From Prochilodus magdalenae (taxonomy: Eukaryota; Chordata; Actinopteri; Characiformes; Prochilodontidae): DNA of 64,000 nucleotides. This document shows, one piece after another, positions 45,621 through 56,039 of this stretch (position 1 is the first letter of the stretch; every line of letters begins with the position of its first letter). Location: NCBI GenBank assembly GCA_024036415.1, contig JAMWET010001051.1, positions 213,501-277,500 on the forward strand. The letters run 5' to 3'. The translations under genes and the position numbers were made by a program. The notes beneath the pieces are model-generated. The model was not told where the DNA came from. It saw nothing but the letters and a program-made list of their open reading frames with translations, and searched no databases.

Positions 45621-46879
45621 TGCATATATTTGCACTTTTTAAATATAATTAGCATGCATATATTTTGCAGTTATATTAAAACTTAAGTTATACATTGCAC
45701 ATATATATTTATTATGATTACGGTATACGCACATATGTTTTCTTAATGGGAATGTTCATTTGTTGAAATGAATGTGACTGGTGTAAATCCAGCACTAGGG
45801 GATTTTTTTTTTTTGATGTTATATGCTAACATGCTTAACAGACCTATTATGGTTATATGGCTCTAGCAATACCCCTACAAGCACCTTTCCTTAATCACTT
45901 CAACATTAGGTGTGACGTTTTACACCTCAACATTTGGGACTTCCAAAACTATAAACTCTGAGGGCCAGTTTCTCTGCCCAAGGAGAAACTCACTGTAAGT
46001 TAAAAGGTATAAGGCCTTCACTTTTATACCGGCTTGATTTTAGTTATTTAATGCTTAAGGTTTACAGCATTATAAAATCTGATGTAATATTGGCAAAAAA
46101 TTATGGCATATTTAACTGGAAACCAGAAAAGGACTGTAGCAAGTTCCAGTTACTCTAGTGAAACACATTTAAGTACATTTGCAAATGATAATGCTGTAAT
46201 TTCTACTGTAGTCTGTACCGCAGTCTATCTACACCAGTTTTTCATTCAGTCACTTTTAGGCTAATAATATGCAACCCTTAATCAGAAGGTATTTCTGAGA
46301 AGATTAGTTATAAGATAATACAAACAACAAAAGCAAGGGAAAGATCAAGGTTTCAAACTCAAGATAAAAAAATAATTAAAGGATATACAGGAAACGAGGT
46401 CTAACTAGAACTGTCATCACCAGATAAACAACACTTAAAGCTATTATCTTTGGGAGAAAGGAGAATATCAAGTTCCACTCTTCGTTTAAAGCTGAAACTT
46501 TCAGCAGGTGCTTCTGTTTGTCCTTTCACTGTGAGAAGACAACTCGGTACTGTGGGTCTGAAAGGATGTGTAGCTGTCAAGAACTGCTGAGAAAATGAAT
46601 TAGGTAAAAGAACTTGAGACCTCAACATCGCTGAAAGTGACTGGGATTACCTGGATCATAAATATCAAAAAATAAAAAGGGCAACCACAAAACTTTGGAA
46701 GTGTAGAAAAATATCCCTGCAGATTTTTTGTGAAAACTCAAAAAGGCAAGTAAGTCTGGAAGCTGTAACAAGGGTAAAAGATACATACTAAATCATCAAA
46801 AATATTATTTTTAGTTTTATTTTTAATTTAAAGCATACTGTTCTGTTATCTGTTTTTCATTTTCATTTAATCAAAATAA

Positions 46880-47487
46880 AGCACTATCCATTTAAACTGC
46901 AGACATAAAAACATCCATCCAACACGCTTCTTAGAACCCTTTAACTGAGTAGTCTTAGTTAAAGAATCATTCACTGAAAGGTTCTTTAAATGGTCCGTAT
47001 ATTTCATTGCTGCTATGAATCCCTGTGGCTCCCTTAGAAACATTTCCATTGAGTTTTAAAAGAACTATCCATTAAAGTTCTTTAGGGTTCCTAAAGTTCC
47101 CTTCCACTAAGGAACACCAGCTGTAAAAGTATAATAACTGTAAGAGTAAATCCAACACTGGAGACATTGCAGCATACACTGAATCAGGGTTGGTTAAAAA
47201 AAAGGGGTAGATGTGTGTAATTTACTGTTCATTTATTAAACCAGCCCTGGGATTCCAAGATCAAGGTCTTTCGTGACCAGAATATCGCTGCTGGAGAACA
47301 GCCCACCTGAAACTGGTACAATGTCCCATTGTCGTTCCATTGTAGCATTATAGCTTCCTTAGTGAATCAACAATTGATTTATGCATCCTGCCCCTCCACC
47401 AACACCCACTACCCCCTGCATTCATCACACAATGCCTTGGGACTTGGCCTCTAGGTTTTTAGGACATGAAGTAAAAATATGGTAATG

Positions 47488-47526
<39 letters not shown>

Positions 47527-48520
47527 GAGAGTAAGAGCTGTTCTACCACTATTCAAATTAAATTCCTATTTACATTGCCAGTATGAGGCAAATATATGAA
47601 TAGAACACATTGTAACATATTTCCAGTATATTAATTGCTTCAGTATGTCTGCTTTAATTAAAATCAAGCTGTCAAAAAGTAGCAATGAACTTTTCAACTG
47701 AATTGTTTCTATCAAATGTATTTCAAGCGCTTTTAAATGGCATTAAATGATAGAGATTTAAAAAGTGGTCGTTCATTGCATCTAAGAACCTTTCAAATGT
47801 GTAGTTTTAGTTTAAGGATCATCCACTGAAAGTTAAATTACATTTTTAAAGGAACCATCTATTAAAAGTCCATATGGGCTCCTAAAGTGCATTTCCCTTA
47901 AAATCCCTATTGGTTCTAATATGCACCTTCCCACTAAGGTTTTTAAAGAATCACTAACTGAAAGATTCTAAAGGAAACAAAAGGTGTTCATAAACACCTT
48001 GCATTGCTTCCAAGAATTTGTGTGGTTCCCTTAGGAACATTTTAAACAAGCAATTTTAAATGAGGTTTTTAAATAATAATCCGCCAATGTGCTAAAGTGA
48101 TACATCATTTGTATAACTCCCAAGAACCATTTTGATACACTGAAGAAGCTTTTAAAGGAGAGGTATATACTTTTTATATAGAACCATTAATTAAAAAGAT
48201 CTACATTTGTTCTATTAAGAACCTTTCAACTCAGATTTTAAAAGAAACTCCATATAGAATCTCCATATAGAAACCAAAAAGGGTTCTAACTGTGCATTGC
48301 TTCTAAGACCCCAGTTGGTTCATAATTAGTTAAACGTAGAGGTTTTAGTTAAAGAATTCACTGAAAGGTTCATCAAAAGTGTTTCTTATATTGCATTGCT
48401 CCTAAGAACGCCTTTGCCTCCATTAAGTAGCTTTTAATTTGGTGGTCAGAATGGAAAGGAAAGGGTCTTTAAAGGTCCAAAAGTGGTACATCCGTTACAT
48501 CACTTCGAAGAACCCTTTTA
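46880..48520. repeat. Field of degenerate short repeats (AAAGAATCA-ACTGAAAGGTTC type)
   Basis: The core AAAGAATCATTCACTGAAAG (46961-46980) recurs in diverged form at about 47812-47832, 47944-47964 and 48351-48367, usually preceded by TAGTTTTAGTT. Between them are many CTAAGAACC, AAGGAACC and GGTTCCTTA variants. It resembles an old, heavily mutated tandem array. It also contains a (GA)n run at 47491-47520. Confidence 0.65.
47491..47520. repeat. (GA)n microsatellite
   Basis: About 15 GA units. Confidence 0.95.
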
Positions 48521-48599
48521 AACTTTAGCTATAAGAGCTGTAGTTTCATTTTGACCGACTTTCGCGAAGAGTTAAACAGTTACACGAGCCGGCTCTGCT

Positions 48600-48880
48600 T
48601 AATTACGACAAAACATTGTGTTTGTTGTTCGCTACTGATTGCACACAAAAACACACTCTTGTCTCTTTTATGGTGAGTCCAGCTGCTTCCCAGCATTGTG
48701 ACGCTCCACTTACAGAGATGAAATGTGTGGAGAGACAACCGGCGAGCTCCACCAAGCTCCAGAGTTGCCATAACTGCAAGAGGACTCTGTATCTGGCTCC
48801 GTTTTTGGCCACAGAATCACAAACAGGAAGTCGCTTCGAGCCCAGTCACACAGAGACACTTCCCCCTTTTGTTTTGGGGG
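48600..48880. promoter_or_regulatory. Candidate distal notch1 enhancer (SOX/ETS cluster)
   Basis: Non-repetitive, GC-richer block 15.65-15.9 kb upstream of the Notch1 start. SOX-type cores are ATTGT at 48615-48619 and 48695-48699, TTTGTT at 48621-48626 and CTTTTGTT at 48866-48873. ETS cores are CTTCC at 48686-48690, ACAGGAAGT at 48823-48831 (a near-optimal ETS site) and CACTTCC at 48857-48863. SoxF- and ETS-dependent arterial enhancers of NOTCH1 and zebrafish notch1b have been reported, one of them about 15 kb upstream of notch1b as I recall. Orthology is inferred, not shown. Confidence 0.4.
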
Positions 48881-49172
48881 AGGCTGTGTGAAGGTTTGTG
48901 GCGGAGACCCCGTGTCGCCCAGCTTCTCTTAACGCTTGCCCTGCTCTCAGCACAACCAACACAACCGCATGACCTCATTGCCGATCTCCTGACCTCCATG
49001 GAGGCAGCAGCAAGCCTCCCAGATAGGTCTACAGCAGCCCTTTAACATCAGTAAATCATTTCTTTTAGTTGAACATACTTATACCATAGGTCAGTGGTCA
49101 TGCATGTTTTGCATCCATTGTTTTGCATCCATTTGCATCCATGACCACCTGCCCTGCATGTTTCGTTTGCTC

Positions 49173-49356
49173 TGAACAGAGGTGTGTAGAGCTTCAAAAA
49201 AGAGATGTGTAGTTGATGTAAATAGAGGTAGGTAGAGTGCCTAAACAGAGGTGTGCAGTTGATGGAAGTAGACATAGGTAGAGCTTCTAAACAGAGGTGT
49301 GCAGTTGATGGAAGTAGAGGTAGGTAGAGCTTCTAAACAGAGGTGTACAATCCAAA
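49173..49356. repeat. Minisatellite, about 46-bp unit, about 4 copies
   Basis: Units contain CTAAACAGAGGTGTGCAGTT and GGTAGGTAGAGCTTC. The last two copies are almost identical and the first two are diverged. It lies 300 bases beyond the candidate enhancer at 48600-48880. Confidence 0.9.
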
Positions 49357-49689
49357 ATATCTGATTGGAAGTACAAATCCAATATGCCTGCAGTCTATCC
49401 ATTAATTAGAGTCACAGCCGGGTAAAACCCCAAAATCTGAGAAAGTCACTTCCTAACTTTTAGTAGTTGTATTTGTTATTTCCACTGTAAATGATAATTT
49501 TGGATAATGTCATTCAACTGACCTTCAGTCATTCAGTTATTAAAAAATTCATTCAGAGTGGTTTGATTTTCAATGCTCTGTTGTAGAGAACCCTACAGTC
49601 CTGTCAGAACTGTTCACAGTGTCTCAATAACAGAAAGTTCACCTTTAATGCTTATACATACATAACCTGATGCCTGAGACACTGTATTA

Positions 49690-50055
49690 CAATAGTTCTG
49701 AGAAGAGCTTTTGCTGGTGGTATGTTGTGCTTGTGTGAGTGGAACAAGTACAGCAATGCTGCGGCAGTTTTCAAACCTCAGTGTCACTGCTGGGCTGAGA
49801 ATAGTCCACCAACCAAAACAACAGTGTCCTGTGGTGCAGTGTCCTGTGGTGTAGTGTTTGGTGGTAACCAATTAAACACTAGAGAATAACTTACAAGGCG
49901 GATCAGCAAGGTGGGAGTGTCCTATAGAGAGGACAGTGAGTGGACACAGTGTTTAAACCCTCCAGCAGCGCTGCTGTGTCTGATCCATTCACATCAGCAC
50001 GTCACTGTCACCTCCCTCATAATACCTGTTCTGTGGTGGTCCTGTGGTGGTCCTG
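49690..50055. mobile_element. Non-autonomous palindromic DNA element, copy B (partial)
   Basis: It contains GGCTGAGAATAGTCCACCA, GAGTGGACACAGTGTTTAAA, GCGCTGCTGTGTCTGATCCA and TCTGTGGTGGTCCTGTGGTG, matching the right arm of copy C. The left arm is lost or rearranged. Confidence 0.7.
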
Positions 50056-50240
50056 CAGCCACACATACAGTGGTGTGAGGAGATCAAAAGTAGCCATGTC
50101 CTTCCTGGTTCATTGTATAGTTGAAGCAAACGTACACAAAGCGTTTGTGTTCACATGCACATGTTAAACTCACTTTGAAGTCCATTTAACTATTTGCTCT
50201 GTGATGTAATTCCCATCAATTCACTGCACGCAAGACCATG
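50053..50240 (+). repeat. Direct repeat, copy 1 (about 190 bp)
   Basis: It shares CTGCAGCCACACATACAGTG, ATCAAAAGTAGCCATGTCC, CACTTTGAAGTCCATTTAAC and CACTGCACGCAAG, in order and with few changes, with 53685-53879. This copy has a different short segment in place of AAGCATCTATATGGCT. Confidence 0.9.
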
Positions 50241-51470
50241 AAATGCTCTGTTGTAGAGAAACCTACCCCTAAAGAAACCTACACCTAACCCTGAACTTTT
50301 TACAGTGGTGGTCTTGGGAACCGGACATCTGCTGAGTTGTAAGGCACTGTTAGCCAAAATATCACCCATTATAAACCTACTTTTCAGATTTCAGATACTT
50401 TTCAGACAAATATTAAAACCTGGGTGCTTCATGTAGGCTCCAGGTCAGTAATGTAGATCTGGTTGTGTTGTGCACATCATGACCCCTGGTTCCTCTCACC
50501 ACCACTTTAAAGAAACCCATGTCACTTACAATAGACCATTTTATATTGAACCGCTCTGAATGACTTTGCTTACATGTTAATGTTTTCATCTGATGTTGAT
50601 GACTTATTTAATTAACCTTTAGTTTTCCTAAATTATATACTAGGAGACATGAAAGAAACCAGAGTGGGTGTGTTTTAATTTAGACCAGCATCGTGTTTTA
50701 CTTTTCTAAGTCTTTGCCTTCAGAATTCACTGTACTCCACAAAAACATGCCAGATCAGCAAAGAATACCAGTCAAAATGATATGTCAGCTCTGTCTATTC
50801 ATAGACTGGACTGATTTATAGTTTCCTTTGACAACCCTTGAACTCTCTCAAGACTCTAAGCTGTGACTGCACATCTCAGCCTCTGTGAAATTACAGATAT
50901 CGAAACAGAAGGTGAAGTCAAGGAAAAATCCCGTCATGTCTGGAGCATTTGGGAACCATGTGGCCTTTTTTCCATCCACAGATCTCTTGGGACACAGCAG
51001 CACCACTCAATCCCCTAGTTTATCTTTGCCTTCTCTCATTTTAGGTTCCTTTAACCCTTGGTTGGAGCAGTCTGGCATGTTTTTGGGTCCTCCTCTCTCA
51101 GCTTGATTCAGATGTTCCAGTGAATTCGGTAGAGTCATGACATCGTTATGGGAAAATGCCAAAGAAATGCATTACCATAAACTCAGGCAGTCATTAAAAG
51201 TTCACTTACCCTCTTCGTTATGCAACTGTTGCTGTTCTGTTTGTGAATCATCATTGTTAGCAATGATGAGCGCTGCTATGCTAGTCAACCAGTTCTAGCT
51301 AAAGGCTGTGTTCTCTAAGCTGTGGTTTTGATGCTACATCTGTCTCTGTACTAAACATATTGGATAACGAGTTTCTTAAGACCTGGCTTTTGCTACATTA
51401 GACAGTTATCTTTGTGGTGCTAGTGATACATTGCTTCTGCATTATTTAATGGTTTAGATGTAAACAGTCG
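50241..51470. other. Upstream flank between repeat clusters
   Basis: About 50241-50530 is a decayed dispersed-repeat copy. The rest (50530-51470) is unique, AT-rich and without a recognisable gene. Confidence 0.65.
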
Positions 51471-51910
51471 GTCAGAGTGGTTTGATGTAATATGTTCTGT
51501 TCCAGAGGAACAGTCAGAAGTGTGCACAGTTGTGGTGAAAGGAACCAGATGTCTAAAGCCATTTAATACATCTGTTAAATGTTTGCTGCAAAAATGCTGT
51601 TATGAAATATGTTTATACAATGTGAAAGTAAATGGAGCTTTCAAAGTATGCCAAAAAGTAAAAATCACATTCATGGTGGAGGGTATGTGCGAGGTAAACA
51701 TGGGGAAAACAGTCCACAAAGAAGATTTATATCTTTGGATTTTCCACCATGTTACATTTACTGGCATTACACGGCAAAGCTAGAGGACACATGTAGGTTC
51801 AGTGGTGCTGGTGGATATGAAATACAATGTCTGTATTTGCACTGCAGACATTGTGACCTCTGGTTCCAATCCACATCATTGTAAAGAGGAAAGAGACAGT
51901 AAGTGTCTCT
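51470..51910. repeat. Dispersed repeat related to the intron 1 copy
   Basis: It contains GTTGTGGTGAAAGGAACCAG, CATTCATGGTGGAGGGTATG and CTCTGGTTCCAATCCACATC. These blocks also occur in the 32030-32440 copy. Reading frames of 87 and 91 codons across it are not genes. Confidence 0.55.
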
Positions 51911-52454
51911 ACGTTTAAACATTTGACTTGGAAATGGGAAGTCTTATAAATATATAAATTGGTGGAACTCTCACCGACGTTCTTTTAAAATCCGCATCTC
52001 ATTCAGGCTATTTTTGCAGTTTGATGTGTCTGTTGATGTTTTCTTATGTGGGAGGCCAAGGATCACTGATCATGGGGGGACAGCGTGGCACTATGCTCTG
52101 TGGAATTCTGGGTAAATATCTCCAGTCCAGTCATGGGAAACAAACTCAGGGTCTGCTGGGATATTGGCAAAAAAATCCACACAATGATTTCACCCTGGTA
52201 CCTCAGAGCATGTCTATGTGCAAGACACAGCGTATACACCACAACTTAAAGGTTCGTCATTGATAAATTTTATATATATATATATTTTTTTACATTTTAT
52301 ATACAATGTCCTACATTTTTCTACATTTTACTCCACTTAGAAGTCCACTTATAGGGTTAACTGTGGTTTTGTGTATTTATTTCATACATGTCTTTTTTAA
52401 ACCTCTCTGTATTCTGTAAAATCACACAGGTGGTTTTTGAAACTGATATAGGTT

Positions 52455-52625
52455 ACTGATTTCTGTTCTGATTGGCTGTGCTGTATTATGCCTCATTAAA
52501 AAAGGCAGTCCAGTCAGATACATTCCTTATAACTTCAGTCTGAATGAACAGAGCTAACCTGCTCTAGGCTGAATAATTGGATTTTATAGATAGATGTGTA
52601 ACGGTGTTGGTTTTCAGTATAGGAC
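52455..52625 (+). repeat. Dispersed repeat containing CTGATTGGCTG (copy 3)
   Basis: It has TTCTGATTGGCTGTGCTGTA, CCTTATAACTTCAGTCTGAA and GGTGTTGGTTTTC, as in the family of 12055-12310 and 26555-26680. Confidence 0.65.
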
Positions 52626-52637
52626 AAAACCAATTAA

Positions 52638-53105
52638 GACCCCCACAGGACCACCACAGAGCAGGTATTACCTGGGTGGTGGATCATTTTCAGCACTGCA
52701 GTGATACTGAGCATGGTGGTGGTGTGTTAGTGTGTGTTGTGGTGGTGGATCAGACTTTTTTGTTTTTGAGTTTTGAAACACTTCAGTGCCATTGCTGTAC
52801 TAAGAATAGCACCCCAGTAAAACCTATCTAGCCTACAGCATCCTGTGGTTAATAATAAAATATTAGAACTTTGACAAGCACAAACTGTGCAGCAGCAGAT
52901 GAGCTATAGTCTGTGATTTTATATTTATTGGGTTTAATAGATGATTGTTTAATAGAGTGGACAGTGAGTGGACACAGTGTTTAAAACTCCTGTAGCACTG
53001 CTGTGTCTGATCCACATGTACCAACGCACCACACATTAACACACCACCAACATGTCAGTGTCATTGCAGTGCTGATGATCCACCACCCACAGAATATCTG
53101 CTGTT
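52638..53105. mobile_element. Non-autonomous palindromic DNA element, copy C (both arms)
   Basis: The left arm (from GGACCACCACAGAGCAGGTA at about 52648) carries GGTGGTGGATCATTTTCAGC, CACTGCAGTGATACTG and GGTGGTGGTGTGTTAGTGTG. The right arm repeats these as the reverse complement (ATTAACACACCACCAACATG, GTCATTGCAGTGCTGATGAT, CCACCACCCACAGA). The whole unit can fold back on itself. There is no coding capacity. Confidence 0.8.
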
Positions 53106-53139
53106 CCAGCTGATATCCAGATTTATTGATCTTTATTAA

Positions 53140-53161
53140 TTATTATTATTATTATTATTAT

Positions 53162-53193
<32 letters not shown>

Positions 53194-53238
53194 ATAGTAG
53201 TAGTAGTAGTATTGATGATGATGATGATGATGATGATG

Positions 53239-53273
<35 letters not shown>
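53140..53273. repeat. Compound trinucleotide microsatellite (ATT-AGT-GAT-AAT)
   Basis: Four consecutive blocks of different trinucleotides, each one base-change from the next. Confidence 0.97.
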
Positions 53274-53684
53274 GTTAGGAAAATCCAGATTTCCCCAATA
53301 TTAAACTTGCTAGTCCTAATTCACTTTTGTGGATAGACTTGAGGCTGATCTTGAGACCAGCAAGTTTTCAAAAATGTGATAATAATAAAAGATTCCATTG
53401 CATGCTTTATCACTTATTATCTTGTTATTGTTCCCAAATTACTTAAAATATTTATTGGAATATCATGTGGTGTTTAGTTTCTAATATTTAGTTTAAGCTT
53501 TTGAATGACAGTATATGGAGCTCTCCATGTCAAAGATGAACCTGATGTAGTGTTTTTGGGCTGACGGATGATTTCCCCACAGAATAGAAAGAGTCCAAAA
53601 ACATGTTTTGAGTCCACAGGAAGTTATTGCTTTTATTTCCATGACCACATTTCCACGCTTATCCTGCCCTAGAGACTGTTGATA

Positions 53685-53879
53685 CTGCAGCCACACATAC
53701 AGTGGTGTAGGGAGATCAAAAGTAGCCATGTCCTTCCGGGCTCATTGTATAGCTGAAGTAAACATACACAAAGCGTTTGTGATCATGCTCATGCTAAACA
53801 CACTTTGAAGTCCATTTAACTATTTGCAAGCATCTATATGGCTTAATTCCCATCAATCCACTGCACGCAAGTGACCATG
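53685..53879 (+). repeat. Direct repeat, copy 2 (about 195 bp)
   Basis: Partner of 50053-50240. Both copies start next to or shortly after a palindromic element. Confidence 0.9.
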
Positions 53880-55430
53880 TATGTGCTCAGAGTCTTGAGC
53901 AGAGTACAGAGCCACAAATCCCAGAGTTTCACAGGCTCCTCAAATGTCTGCAGTGACACTGGACCAGCAATGACAATGTTAGGTATCAACATGGTTCAAG
54001 CCTTTTCATGTTTGGCTGGGAGGTGTGAGGTCTGGCAGGCTGAAATCACAGTTGAGGGATGTTGAGAATTCACAATGAGGCATGTGGGTGGGAATTAAAT
54101 GGTGAGAAAAGAGACAACCAGCTCATTTGTGTTCAATAGTCCATCTAAGAGCGCTCTTTATTCATAACAGTGCTCCAGGTGTTCTGGATCATCCAGCATC
54201 TCTGTGCCAAAATAGATCAAGTGAGTACTCTGGCAGGTTACTGTTCTGTATGACATCAAGTTCTGAAACTGGTACCTGCCATGATTTTGTGGAACTCAGT
54301 AGATTTCCCTAATCAGTTCCACCTGCTAATGAGCTGAGGTCTGGAACAAAATTCAAAACTCTTTAAATTAAGGAAAGCTTTGTAAATGGTTTTGGATCTG
54401 GGATGTACAGTTCTAGGAAAAACGCTTGACCTTTCCATGTTCAGCCCACAAAGGCATTCTTTTGTAGTGACTGTGGAGAAGTCGGGAAAGCTTTAGAGAA
54501 TACTGCCAAAATTAAGGCAGCGGTTCCAGTTTAAAATGCTACACAACTAAACTGGACTATATTGCTGTAGTTCCTCAAATGTAGCTATGCTGGAAACAAC
54601 AGCCAATTCAGCAAGAAACATATAATAAATTCTATAAAGCTCACAATAGTGGCTACATAAGAGTGTGTGGGTGGGTAGATCATGGATAGGTCACTTAGCA
54701 TAGAACCTTTACATGCTATATATAGTTCCCCTGAACATTAAAAAGGTTCCTCACACTCACATAATTCATTTTCATTAGTAGTACTTTGAAACTCCCTCTG
54801 TCAGTCACTCCAAAGAACCCTTTTTGGCACCATTTGTAAGACTGGAGGAAGGACTTCTACTTTCTGAACTTGAACTGTCCACGTCTGGTCCAAAGAATGT
54901 CCATCGTTTTCCCATTCTGAAATCTCCAGGGGAGACATAAACACCACAATGACCCACACAATACAATATGTAACGTCATACACCCCTAAAAGCTACAGGA
55001 AGCGGCCAAACATTCACAGCAGTTGTGCTAAGACGGAGCGCATCCGTGTGGGTTACTGCATCCCACTGCAACCAGCAAGATCCCAGGACACTCTAATCCT
55101 AAACAAACAAACAAAGCCATTACATAAAAAGCAGTTGGACGTGGACAACAGCGTGATGTGGGGTCATTTGAGAGTGGTCTGAGACTGTTCTCATATTTAT
55201 TACTTTTTATCTTACTTAAATAAGGCAATTACGGCAATTATTAATCCCATTTCTGGAAAACATTTTGTGAAGTGTGATAAAAACAAGCATCTGTGATTTA
55301 TTAATTCTCCTAAAACTTTATTCAGCTGATAAAAGCATAAAGAAATGATTTCCACTGTTTTCACTTATTGTATTTTTCAAATATAAACTAATATAACATC
55401 TAATGCCATATACCTAAGAAGCTGGGACAA
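53880..55430. other. Upstream flank, no gene recognised
   Basis: Mixed AT-rich sequence. Around 54700-54830 are a few AGAACC/GGTTCC repeats like those of 46880-48520. Nothing else was recognised. Confidence 0.65.
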
Positions 55431-55436
55431 AATTAT

Positions 55437-56035
<599 letters not shown>

Positions 56036-56039
56036 ACTT

